NCBI RefSeq assembly: GCF_012927105.1
Contig: NZ_JABBFV010000001.1
Coordinates: forward strand, 186,001-250,000
Length of the DNA stretch: 64,000 nucleotides
Source: Sphingobium psychrophilum
GTDB lineage: Bacteria; Pseudomonadota; Alphaproteobacteria; Sphingomonadales; Sphingomonadaceae
Direction of reading: 5' to 3'
Positions 9,961 to 17,592 of the stretch are shown here, one piece after another; position 1 is the stretch's first letter, and each line of letters starts with the position of its first letter. Both the position numbers and the translations under genes were made by a program. Under the pieces are notes generated by a model. The model was not told the origin of the DNA, did no database searches, and saw only the letters and a list, made by a program, of their open reading frames with translations.

Positions 9961-10067
9961 AAATCAGATTATGACTGGCGGCCACTCATCGCTCTTACGC
10001 ATTATGATTCAACTGTCTAACTCGGTGTTCATCAGCCCCAACGGGCACAGCCGCGAAGGACATCAAC

Positions 10068-10244
10068 ATGACCACCGACACGATCGAACAGACCCGCGAG
10101 CCGACCCGTTCGCGCGCCGTTTTCTCTCAGGAGGATTTCGGCCTGATCCGCACCGCCATCGCCCATTATCTGCGCGAGGTTCAGGACCAGCCGGAATCGG
10201 TCAAATATGCCAATCTCTACCACCGCCTCGGTCGGGTCGCGTAA
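10068..10244 (+). CDS. Small conserved-looking hypothetical protein
   Basis: 58 residues, starting MTTDTIEQTREPTRSRAVF, with a helical middle part (EDFGLIRTAIAHYLREVQ) and no membrane segment. Family unknown. AAGGA sits 7 bases before the ATG, and a strong hairpin with a T-run follows the stop. This complete transcription-unit architecture makes it a credible small gene. It is divergent from the acyl-CoA regulator, whose operator could also act on it. Confidence 0.7.
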   Translation: MTTDTIEQTREPTRSRAVFSQEDFGLIRTAIAHYLREVQDQPESVKYANLYHRLGRVA

Positions 10245-10266
10245 ACACTCGCACGGACCGCATGAC

Positions 10267-10297
10267 AAAGGGCGCGGGATCATTCCCGCGCCCCTTT
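10267..10297 (+). terminator. Terminator after small gene
   Basis: Stem GGGCGCGGGA / TCCCGCGCCC around a TCAT-type loop, flanked by AAA on the left and TTT on the right. It may also serve the converging Pit transporter gene. Confidence 0.8.
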
Positions 10298-10316
10298 CAT
10301 TACCCAACACGCTACG

Positions 10317-11315
10317 TCAGAAGAACTTCGTCAGCCAGTAGAACAGCGCGCCGATCGCCGCGCTGGCGGGCAGGGTGACGACCCAGGCGACGATGATGCT
10401 CGACGCCACGTTCCACCGCACTGCTGACAGCCGCCGCGACGCGCCTACGCCGACAATCGCGCCGGTGATGGTGTGGGTGGTCGATACCGGAATGCCCAGA
10501 TGCGTCGCCATGAACAGGGTGATCGCGCCGCCGGTTTCCGCGCAGAAACCCTGCGCCGGGGTCAGCCGGGTGATCTTCGATCCCATGGTGTGGACGATCT
10601 TCCACCCGCCCAGCAAAGTGCCCAGACCCATCGCCGCCTGACAGCTCAGCACCACCCAGAGCGGCACATGGAAGCCGCCGGTCAGCATCCCCTGCGAATA
10701 GAGCAGCACGGCGATGATCCCCATCGTCTTCTGCGCATCATTGCCGCCATGGCCCAGCGAATAGAGCGAGGCGGATACGAGTTGCAGCTTTCGGAACACG
10801 CTGTCCGCGCCCTGCGGCGTGAATTTGCGGAAGACCCAACTGATGACCAGCACCAGCATCAGCGCCAGAAACAGGCCGACCGCGGGCGAGATCACGATCG
10901 CTGCGCTGGTCTTGAACACGCCGCTCCACACCACCGCGCCCAGCCCCGCCTTGGCGGTGCCCGCGCCCAGCAATCCGCCGATCAGCGCATGGCTGGACGA
11001 GGACGGAATCCCCAGCCCCCAGGTGATGAGGTTCCAGGCGATCGCCCCCATCAGCGCGCCGAAGATCACCTGCGGGTCGATGATGCTGGCGTCGACAATG
11101 CCCTTGCCCACCGTCTCGGCGACATGCAGGCCGAAGAAGAGGAAGGCGATGAAGTTGAAGAAGGCGGCCCAGGCGACCGCATATTGCGGTTTAAGCACAC
11201 GGGTCGAGACGATGGTCGCGATCGAATTGGCGGCGTCGTGCAGGCCGTTCAGGAAATCGAACAGCAATGCGACACCGATCAGCGCGATCAGCAGGGGAAG
11301 GGCGATGGGGTCCAT
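10317..11315 (-). CDS. Inorganic phosphate transporter, Pit family
   Basis: A 332-residue polytopic PiT (SLC20-type) permease using a cation gradient. The family signature GLHDAANSIATIVSTRVLKP is near residues 24-43, and the inverted-repeat counterpart near GGNDAQKTMG (about 193-202) is typical of the duplicated PiT core. About ten hydrophobic segments are visible. It lies 137 bases downstream of the DUF47 coding part, the usual partner of Pit in bacteria, with a palindromic repeat between them. Confidence 0.92.
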   Translation of the reverse strand: MDPIALPLLIALIGVALLFDFLNGLHDAANSIATIVSTRVLKPQYAVAWAAFFNFIAFLFFGLHVAETVGKGIVDASIIDPQVIFGALMGAIAWNLITWGLGIPSSSSHALIGGLLGAGTAKAGLGAVVWSGVFKTSAAIVISPAVGLFLALMLVLVISWVFRKFTPQGADSVFRKLQLVSASLYSLGHGGNDAQKTMGIIAVLLYSQGMLTGGFHVPLWVVLSCQAAMGLGTLLGGWKIVHTMGSKITRLTPAQGFCAETGGAITLFMATHLGIPVSTTHTITGAIVGVGASRRLSAVRWNVASSIIVAWVVTLPASAAIGALFYWLTKFF

Positions 11316-11360
11316 GGCGAGCTAAACTCTATCCTGCATGGATCGAAGCATCCTAAAATC

Positions 11361-11432
11361 CGTTCGTTTCGAGCGAAGTCGAGAAACGAGATGGGCGCGC
11401 TATCCGCTTCTCGACAGGCTCGAAGCGAACGG
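11361..11432. repeat. Sphingomonad-type palindromic repeat, copy 1
   Basis: About 28-base arms (CGTTCGTTTCGAGC... and ...GCTCGAAGCGAACG) forming an imperfect hairpin. It is highly similar to the element at 57606-57672 and shares its outer CGTTCG/CGAACG ends with 63768-63872. It is located between the DUF47 and Pit genes. Confidence 0.8.
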
Positions 11433-11452
11433 GTGTATGTGTCGTGAGCGGA

Positions 11453-12583
11453 TCAGGCGTGGTCGATGACCAGGCCGGAAATCTCGTTGGCGACATCCTC
11501 GAACCGGTCGGTCACCTTTTCCAGATGGCTGTAAATCTCGCTGCCGACGATGAAGTCCATCGTGTTGCCGGCTTGCGCCTTCTGGAACAGCGCCTTCAAT
11601 CCCGATTCGTGCAGGATGTCGGCATGGCCCTCCAGCTTCACCAGCCGCTCGGTCAAATCGTGCAGTCGTGTCGAATTGAGGTTGAGCGAGCGCAGTAGCG
11701 GCATCGCTTCGGCGGTGATGCGCGCGCATTCCACGATCAGCGCGCTCATATCCTGCATCTGCGGCGCGAACTCCTTGACCTCGTACAGCGCGATCGCCTT
11801 GGCGGTCTGGTTCATCTGGTCGATCGCATCGTCCATCACGCCAATGAGGCCGGTGATGGCGCTGCGGTCGAACGGGGTGACGAAGATGCGGCGGACGTCC
11901 TGCAACACGTCGCGGATGATGTCGTCCGCTTCATGTTCGCGGTCGGAAATCTCCTTGATATGCGCCGCCATGTCCGGGCCGCCCTTCAGCAGCTTGCCCA
12001 GCGCATCGGCGCCGAACACCAGGGTCGCGGCATGATCTTCGAATTGTTCGAAGAACCGTCCCTGCTTGGGCATCAGCGCGTGAAACCAGCGGAGCATTCC
12101 AGTCCTTTCATTCTGTCGGTCGCGGATCGCCAGCAGCAGTCGCAGGAACCAGCCCGGATCGGCGGGCGGTTCGCGGAAGGCCGCGATGATCGATTGCAGA
12201 TCGGGTTCGTCGACCGCTTTTGCGGCTTCGGCGACGGGGAACCAGCGCAGTTCCCTTTGGCCCTGTTCGGGCCATTGCGTCAGGTGGCCGGTGACCGCAA
12301 GCGGAAAAACCTCGACCGTGGCCTCGCGCGATCCGCCCTTGCGCTTGCGCTTGTCATAACTGTAGCGGCCCAGCGGCGCGGGGCAGGCGATGCCATGGAT
12401 GCCCGCTTCCTCATAGGCTTCCAGCTCCGCGGCGCGATGCCCGGCCAGGCCCTTGATGCGATTGCCCTTGGGTATCACCCAGCGCCGCGTTTCGCGTGAT
12501 GTGATGAGCAGGATCTGCATCGATCCGTCGGCGGCGGTGCTGTAGGGCAAAGCGGCAATCTGGCGCATCAGCCGACCCGCCAT
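11453..12583 (-). CDS. NUDIX hydrolase fused in frame to DUF47 (PhoU-like) protein
   Basis: One uninterrupted frame of 376 codons. The N-terminal 162 residues are a NUDIX domain of the DIPP/ADP-sugar type (WVIPKGNRIKGLAGHRAAE then LEAYEEAGI, where the usual R-E pair reads L-E). From residue 163 (MLRWFHALMPKQGRFFEQFE) the protein is a complete 214-residue DUF47 all-helical PhoU-like domain, the regulator partner of Pit transporters. AAAGGA precedes the internal ATG at 12097, so DUF47 may be made separately, as a fusion, or both. I use the ATG at 12583; the longer TTG start at 12700 falls inside a hairpin and is rejected. Confidence 0.75.
   Translation of the reverse strand: MAGRLMRQIAALPYSTAADGSMQILLITSRETRRWVIPKGNRIKGLAGHRAAELEAYEEAGIHGIACPAPLGRYSYDKRKRKGGSREATVEVFPLAVTGHLTQWPEQGQRELRWFPVAEAAKAVDEPDLQSIIAAFREPPADPGWFLRLLLAIRDRQNERTGMLRWFHALMPKQGRFFEQFEDHAATLVFGADALGKLLKGGPDMAAHIKEISDREHEADDIIRDVLQDVRRIFVTPFDRSAITGLIGVMDDAIDQMNQTAKAIALYEVKEFAPQMQDMSALIVECARITAEAMPLLRSLNLNSTRLHDLTERLVKLEGHADILHESGLKALFQKAQAGNTMDFIVGSEIYSHLEKVTDRFEDVANEISGLVIDHA
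12097..12110 (-). promoter_or_regulatory. Internal ribosome binding site for DUF47 part
   Basis: On the minus strand GAAAGGACTGGATG places AAAGGA 5 bases ahead of an ATG (12097-12095) that begins the canonical DUF47 N-terminus. It lies in frame inside the NUDIX-DUF47 reading frame. Confidence 0.65.
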
Positions 12584-12656
12584 GGGGCCTTGCCCTGTTC
12601 CATCCTCTTGCCCACCGCGCGTTCCATGCGCGCCTTGTAACGATATTGTCATATTT

Positions 12657-12697
12657 CGCAATCGGCCCCTGCGCGATATGCGCAGGGGCCGATTGCG
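12657..12697 (-). terminator. Strong hairpin after TonB receptor gene
   Basis: A perfect 18-bp inverted repeat with a 5-base loop starts 5 bases past the receptor stop codon. It has no U-tract, so it may stabilise the 3' end or terminate inefficiently, but its place just after the stop fits a transcript end. Confidence 0.65.
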
Positions 12698-12701
12698 CAA
12701 A

Positions 12702-14819
12702 TCAGATCGACAGGCGCGCCGTCAGGCGGATGTCGCGGCCGGGCAGCGGCGCATAATCCTTGAGGAAACTCGCAGCCCGCCGCGCTTCGACATCGAAGAT
12801 ATTGTTCGCCGACAGCGTCAGCGTCGTGCGGTCATTGCCCTTCAGCGGCTTCCACGACAGCGACGCATTGACCAGCGTGAAGCCATCGGTGTCGGTTTCG
12901 CGAACCGCGGTGCGGTTCTGCGCGAAGCTATGCTCCACCTCGCCACGCAGGCTCAGCCGGTCGCTCTGCGCTTCCAGCGCGCCCAACAGGCGCAGCGGGG
13001 GAATGCGCGGCGCGGGGCCATTGCCCTTGATCGTCGCGCGGACATAGTCGGCCACCCCGTCCAGATTGATGGCATAGCCGCCGATCTGCCCCAGCTTGAC
13101 CGTGGTTTCCGCCTCGAAGCCCATATAGCGGGCATCGGCCTGGTTATATTGATAGCAGGGAAATTCCAGCTCCGCGCCGCCATTTACCGCCATACAGGCG
13201 CTGTCATCGACCAGCGCGTCATAGATATAGCCGCTAAACCAGTTATGATAGGCGGACAGGGCTATGGTGTAGCCTTCGCCTTGGCCGCGCAGCGTGCCTT
13301 CGACGCCCCAGCTTTTTTCCTTGCCGAAATTCGGATTGCCGACTTCGAACGCCTGCGTGCCGGCATGATTGCCGCGGGCGTATAATTCTTCGGCCGACGG
13401 CGCGCGCTCCGTGCGCGACAGGTTCAGGCCCAGCCGCCAGCCCGGCGTCAGTTCATGGCTCGCGCCGATCGACCCCGACACGGTGTTGAAATTACGGTCA
13501 TAGGCCGGGTTGAACAGGGTTGCGTCCGCGTCCGCACTGACGTCGGTATGTTCGAAACGCCCGCCGACCTCGACCCGCGTCGTCCCCAGGTCGATCGACT
13601 GAAGCGTGAAGATGCCCAACTGGTCGGTCTGGTTGCGCGGCAGAAATTTCTCTTCGCCCACGACATAGAATTTGCGGGTGAAAAACTGCGCGCCGATCGC
13701 GCCGTCCCATCCGCCGCGCTTGGCCTGGACCAGTTCCAGCCGCGATTCCATCGACTGGTTGTAGAATGTCGTGCCGACCTCGCCCGTGTCCTCGATTTCC
13801 TGATGCTGGTAATCGGCGAAACCGGCGCGGAAGCGGATCGATTCCAGCAGGCTGCCATTGACCGGCAATTCCGCGCGCATATCGACGCGGTCCTGCTTCA
13901 TGTGCAACCGCACCTGCTCCGCCTCGCCGCCTGCCTCCGTCGCATAACGCACCGGCACGCCATAAAAATTGTCGGTATGGGCGACCGAAAAGCCCAGATT
14001 GCCGCCATCGGTGATGAGCGCCGCACCGCCCGCGACTTCCCATGTCTCGGCCGCACTGTTGGGCAACTTGCCGCGCAGCGTGGACAGACCCTCGATCTCT
14101 GGATCGCCGCTTGCTGCCGCCTGCGCGCGCAGCGCCGGGGTCAGGATATAGCTGCCGGTGTCGAGATTGCCGGTCTTGGTGTAGCTGCCGTCGAAATGGA
14201 CGACGAACTTGTCGCTCAACGGGATTTCGACCTCGCCCGATCCGGTCCGCTCATTGGATGCGCTGCCATAGGTGCCGATCGCGTCGATATGCACCGGCTC
14301 GTCAGGCACGCGGCGCGGGATGCGGCTGTCGATCACGTTGACCACGCCGCCGATCGCCGACGATCCGTAGAGCAGCGCCGCCGGGCCGCGCAGCACTTCG
14401 ATCCGGTCGGCGGTCAGCGGGTTGATCGCCACCGCATGATCGACCGAGGTGTTCGACACGTCGAAACTGCCGATCCCGTCGGTCAGGATGCGCACGCGCT
14501 CGCCCTGGAATCCGCGCAGCACCGGGCGCGACGCATTGGGGCCAAACGATGTGGCCGACACGCCCGGTTGGCGCGCCAGCGTTTCGCCGATGGTGGAGCG
14601 CATTTCGCGCGTCAATTTCTGTCCGGTAATGACCGTTGTGCCCGACAGGATGTCGCCCTGCTTACGCGGGATGATCGCGGTGACGACGATATTAGCTTGC
14701 GCGTCGTGATAGGCCTGATCGCCTGCATCCGGCGTCGGCGTGGTTTGGGCGAGAACAGGCATGGCGAGGCAAAGCGCGGTAACGGCGCAGCCTGCGCGCA
14801 GCATCGGAAAGCGGGACAT
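12702..14819 (-). CDS. TonB-dependent outer-membrane receptor (ZnuD-like)
   Basis: A 705-residue receptor: signal peptide (MSRFPMLRAGCAVTALCLAMPVLAQ), plug domain (about 40-160, with RPVLRGFQGERVRILTDGI and ADRIEVLRGPAALLYGSSAIGGVVN), and a beta-barrel ending RDIRLTARLSI with aromatic/hydrophobic C-terminal alternation. The layout resembles the ZnuD/zinc-receptor branch, including YGVPVRYATEAG followed by VRLHMKQDRVDMRAE, but the His-rich loop of ZnuD is absent here. A Cys pair occurs in a barrel loop (SACMAVNGG / FPCYQYNQ). The metal specificity is therefore only suggested. The ATG at 14819 has AAAGGG 9 bases upstream. Confidence 0.85.
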   Translation of the reverse strand: MSRFPMLRAGCAVTALCLAMPVLAQTTPTPDAGDQAYHDAQANIVVTAIIPRKQGDILSGTTVITGQKLTREMRSTIGETLARQPGVSATSFGPNASRPVLRGFQGERVRILTDGIGSFDVSNTSVDHAVAINPLTADRIEVLRGPAALLYGSSAIGGVVNVIDSRIPRRVPDEPVHIDAIGTYGSASNERTGSGEVEIPLSDKFVVHFDGSYTKTGNLDTGSYILTPALRAQAAASGDPEIEGLSTLRGKLPNSAAETWEVAGGAALITDGGNLGFSVAHTDNFYGVPVRYATEAGGEAEQVRLHMKQDRVDMRAELPVNGSLLESIRFRAGFADYQHQEIEDTGEVGTTFYNQSMESRLELVQAKRGGWDGAIGAQFFTRKFYVVGEEKFLPRNQTDQLGIFTLQSIDLGTTRVEVGGRFEHTDVSADADATLFNPAYDRNFNTVSGSIGASHELTPGWRLGLNLSRTERAPSAEELYARGNHAGTQAFEVGNPNFGKEKSWGVEGTLRGQGEGYTIALSAYHNWFSGYIYDALVDDSACMAVNGGAELEFPCYQYNQADARYMGFEAETTVKLGQIGGYAINLDGVADYVRATIKGNGPAPRIPPLRLLGALEAQSDRLSLRGEVEHSFAQNRTAVRETDTDGFTLVNASLSWKPLKGNDRTTLTLSANNIFDVEARRAASFLKDYAPLPGRDIRLTARLSI

Positions 14820-14846
14820 GAGGATCAACCCTTTGGTTCTGGTCTG

Positions 14847-14882
14847 ATGTAATCCTGTATCTAGGATGATACATCATATCAA
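14847..14882 (-). promoter_or_regulatory. Inverted repeat in TonB receptor promoter region
   Basis: On the minus strand TGATGTATCATCCT is followed after 6 bases by AGGATTACATCA, a palindrome with a 2-base indel in one arm. It overlaps a possible -10 element and lies about 30-60 bases upstream of the receptor start. It could be bound by a metal-responsive repressor or by the LysR-type product encoded just upstream. Confidence 0.45.
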
Positions 14883-14929
14883 TATCGGTTCGCCGCATTT
14901 TTGCTGCGACGCGACATTATTGCGCCCGA

Positions 14930-15886
14930 TCAGAGGAAGAGAAATTCCGCCAGCGCCTCGACCGCCGGCTTTTCCGCCGCGCGCGGGGCAACCGCCTGGC
15001 GAATTTCGACGGCGGGCAGGGGAATGTCCAGTGCCAGCCGCTTGATGCCGCTCATCCGGCCGAGGTCGCGGGCCAACGTCCCAAATGCCGCGAAGCAGCC
15101 TGCGCCATCGCGCAGCGCGGCGATGATCTCGAACATATTGTCGCTTTCCAGCAGCGGCATCACATTGCGCACCCGGCCCTTGGCGAGCGCCGCGTCAATA
15201 ATGTCGCGCATCCCGCTGCGTGTTTCCAGCGACAACATCGGCGTCATGGCCAGGTCGTCGCGGCTGACGCTGTCGGCCCGCGCCAGGGGATGGCCGCTGT
15301 CGGCATAAAGGTTGAGCGGTTCCGACCAGCCATAGCGGGACTTGAGGTCTTCCGGCTCCTCCAGCGCGTAGAAATAGGCGATGTCCGCCCGCCCATTGGC
15401 CAGCGCCACCGCCGCGTCCTGCGCGGTATGGATATGCAGGTCCAGTATGATCGCGATATCCTCGTTCGCCGCCTCGAACGCGGCCAGCGCATCCTGAAAA
15501 TGGCCGAAGACGGGGGGCGGCGCGGCCAGGGTGATGACCAGACGGGCCGGACCCTCCGGCACCGTCGGTGGCGCGGGGAAGAGGGTGGCCGGTTGGGGCA
15601 GCGATGGCGGGGTGGGTTGAGGGGGCAGCGCTGCCTCTTCCACCGGCGCGGGTCGGTCCTCGCTCAGCAGCGTCATCGCCTGCGCCGTCTTGCGCCCCGC
15701 CGGCGTCAGCCGCGCCGCGCCGTCCAGATCGTCGAACAGCCGATAGCCCAGCCGCATCTCCAGCGACGCCAGGTCGCGTAGCACCTGCTCCACCTCGACG
15801 CCCAATGCATCGGCGCAGCGCGTAACACCGCCTGCCGCCACCATCTGCGCGAATATGTCCAATTGGCGCAGGGAGGGGCTGTCCAT
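14930..15886 (-). CDS. LysR-type transcriptional regulator
   Basis: About 318 residues. The N-terminal winged HTH (RQLDIFAQMVAAGGVTRCAD to LEMRLGYRLFDD and LTPAGRK) fits LysR, though it is less conserved than usual. A Pro-rich linker (about 80-115) joins it to a periplasmic-binding-like effector domain (ARLVITLAAPPPVFGHFQ onwards). The start is uncertain: ATG 15886 fits the family, while ATG 15937 has an AGGA site. The gene lies directly upstream of the TonB receptor in the same direction and may control it. The effector is unknown. Confidence 0.8.
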   Translation of the reverse strand: MDSPSLRQLDIFAQMVAAGGVTRCADALGVEVEQVLRDLASLEMRLGYRLFDDLDGAARLTPAGRKTAQAMTLLSEDRPAPVEEAALPPQPTPPSLPQPATLFPAPPTVPEGPARLVITLAAPPPVFGHFQDALAAFEAANEDIAIILDLHIHTAQDAAVALANGRADIAYFYALEEPEDLKSRYGWSEPLNLYADSGHPLARADSVSRDDLAMTPMLSLETRSGMRDIIDAALAKGRVRNVMPLLESDNMFEIIAALRDGAGCFAAFGTLARDLGRMSGIKRLALDIPLPAVEIRQAVAPRAAEKPAVEALAEFLFL

Positions 15887-15996
15887 CGGGCGGTGATAGA
15901 GGAAATATCGCAGGGGGTTAAGGGCGATCTTCGCCATATCCTGCAATGGACTGTTGACGAGCGCCACCCGATGATGGCAGGGCGGCCGCCTGCCGG

Positions 15997-16070
15997 GCGG
16001 GTATAGCTCAATGGTAGAGCACTAGCCTTCCAAGCTTGTGATGCGGGTTCGATCCCCGCTACCCGCTCCA
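15997..16070 (+). tRNA. tRNA-Gly (anticodon TCC)
   Basis: A full cloverleaf with encoded CCA: acceptor GCGGGTA / TACCCGC, D arm GCTC / GAGC, anticodon loop CTTCCAA giving TCC, T arm GCGGG-TTCGATC-CCCGC. The anticodon stem (CTAGC / GCTTG) has a T-T mismatch at the second pair. It reads GGA/GGG glycine codons. Confidence 0.93.
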
Positions 16071-16078
16071 CGCTGTTT

Positions 16079-17074
16079 TCAGCGGTCCGGCGACAGCGGT
16101 CCCGAGCTGCCCCTTTCGACCAGCGTGAACAGGAATTCCGGCGCATCGACCGGCCCGTTGGCCAGCGCGTCGATGACGGAGCGGCCCATATCCTCCAGCG
16201 GCTGGCGCACGGTGGTCAGCGGCGGCCAGGATGTCAGGCTTGCCGATGTGTCGTCGAACCCGGTCACCGACAGATCCTCCGGCACGCGCAGCCCGATACG
16301 ATGCGCCAGAGTCAGCACGCCCAGCGCCATGTCGTCATTGGTGGCAAAGACCGCGCTTGGCGGCTGCGGCAGCGCCAGCAGCGCCTCACCCGCCTCTATG
16401 CCGGATGCGAAATCGAACTGGCCTTGGACGAACAGCGCGTCGTCGATGGCGATATCTGCGGCGGCCAGCCCGTCGCGAACCCCATCGACCCGACGCAGCG
16501 CCGCGCGGTGGGTCGGGGGCGGGGTGATGACGCCGATGCGGCGATGGCCAAGCGCGATCAGATGGTCGGCGACCATGCGCCCTGCGGCGCGCTCTGGCGT
16601 ATGAATGGTGAAACTCGCTGCGACCACCGACCCGGCGATGCGGGCATAGGGCAGCTTCATCTCCGCCAGCCGGGCCAGTAGCCCTTCATCGTCCGACAGC
16701 GGCGGCACCAGCAGCACGCCGTCGGGGCGCAGCGCCGCCACCAGCCGGTCGAGCACTTCGAACCGTTCCTCACCACCGGGCGAAATCGGCTCCACCACCA
16801 GATGATAGCCCAGTTCGCGGCAGCGCCAGGCCGCGCCGATCTGGATGCGGCTGACATAGCCCGGCGCTGGGTTGTTATAGAGGAAGGCGATCATGAAGGA
16901 CTTGCCCCCCGCCAGCCGCCGCGCCGACTGGTTGGGGCGATAGTCCAACTGCTTGATCGCCGCGTCCACCCGCGCCTGCAACTCCGGGCTGACATTGGGT
17001 GCCTTGTTGACGACGCGCGACACCGTCTTGATCGAAACCTGGGCGAGGGCGGCGACATCGTGGATGCTGGTCAT
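16079..17074 (-). CDS. LacI-family transcriptional regulator
   Basis: About 331 residues. The LacI HTH is at residues 1-50 (TSIHDVAALAQVSIKTVSRV and NKAPNVSPELQARV, with the hinge YRPNQSARRLAGG). A periplasmic-binding-protein-like sugar-sensing core follows, with FATNDDMALGVL and DLSVTGFDDTSASLTSWPPL, typical of the family. The chosen ATG (17074) gives the canonical MTSIHDVA start; four extra residues are possible. The gene ends 9 bases from the tRNA. Its sugar target is not in the window. Confidence 0.9.
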   Translation of the reverse strand: MTSIHDVAALAQVSIKTVSRVVNKAPNVSPELQARVDAAIKQLDYRPNQSARRLAGGKSFMIAFLYNNPAPGYVSRIQIGAAWRCRELGYHLVVEPISPGGEERFEVLDRLVAALRPDGVLLVPPLSDDEGLLARLAEMKLPYARIAGSVVAASFTIHTPERAAGRMVADHLIALGHRRIGVITPPPTHRAALRRVDGVRDGLAAADIAIDDALFVQGQFDFASGIEAGEALLALPQPPSAVFATNDDMALGVLTLAHRIGLRVPEDLSVTGFDDTSASLTSWPPLTTVRQPLEDMGRSVIDALANGPVDAPEFLFTLVERGSSGPLSPDR

Positions 17075-17224
17075 GAATCTTCGCAATGTTGGAGCAGAGG
17101 GGGTTGGAGCGGAAGGGGCTGGAGCGGAAAGCGCCGACCATGGCGACAGCCGATGCCGATTGGCAAGTCGCCCGTGGCAAGTTTATGATCGGGTGGCGGC
17201 ACAGGAGCGATGGAAAGACCGATC

Positions 17225-17410
17225 ATGACCAACATCGTCAATCTGCGGCAGGCGCGCAAGGCGAAGGCGCGCGTGGACAAGGCGCAGGCGGCGCAGGAAA
17301 ATCGCGCGCGTTTCGGGCGCACCAAGGCGCAACGGCTGGCGGATGCGCAAGAGGAGCAGCGCCGTATTGCTCTGCTTGATGGCGCAAGACGCGAGTCCAG
17401 CGACGATTAG
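17225..17410 (+). CDS. DUF4169 family protein
   Basis: 61 residues: MTNIVNLRQARKAKARVDKA with an Arg/Ala-rich helix and FGRTKAQRLADAQE. This matches the small DUF4169 family found in many Alphaproteobacteria, of unknown role. It is a soluble, basic and probably coiled helix. The ATG at 17225 (after GACCGATC) gives the family N-terminus. Confidence 0.8.
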   Translation: MTNIVNLRQARKAKARVDKAQAAQENRARFGRTKAQRLADAQEEQRRIALLDGARRESSDD

Positions 17411-17478
17411 GATGCCGCACTATATATGGGATGGTTATTTGCGTGCTGTTCGGCCTATTCTGTAAATAAGTCGTTCAT

Positions 17479-17490
17479 GTTCAGCTGAAC
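17479..17490. promoter_or_regulatory. 12-bp palindrome upstream of Ala/Pro-rich gene
   Basis: GTTCAGCTGAAC is a perfect palindrome flanked by two further GTTCAT motifs (17473 and 17504) in a short AT-richer stretch. It may be an operator; no regulator can be named. Confidence 0.3.
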
Positions 17491-17592
17491 GAATATTCAT
17501 ATCGTTCATCTTGCCCCCGAACTATCACAATTCGTCGTGATTTGGATTGGCTGGTTGCGTTGAATCGCCCGGTCGGCCGTTGGTGTCCTGCT

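Noticed and set aside
12584-12700. TTG-started extension of the NUDIX-DUF47 frame
   Set aside because: It translates an 18-bp perfect hairpin that follows the TonB receptor stop.
13455-14852. 465-codon plus-strand frame opposite the TonB receptor
   Set aside because: No domain features; it mirrors the codon bias of the receptor gene.
17473-17508. An alphaproteobacterial LexA box (GTTC-N7-GTTC)
   Set aside because: Several GTTC motifs are present, but none has the 7-base spacing.
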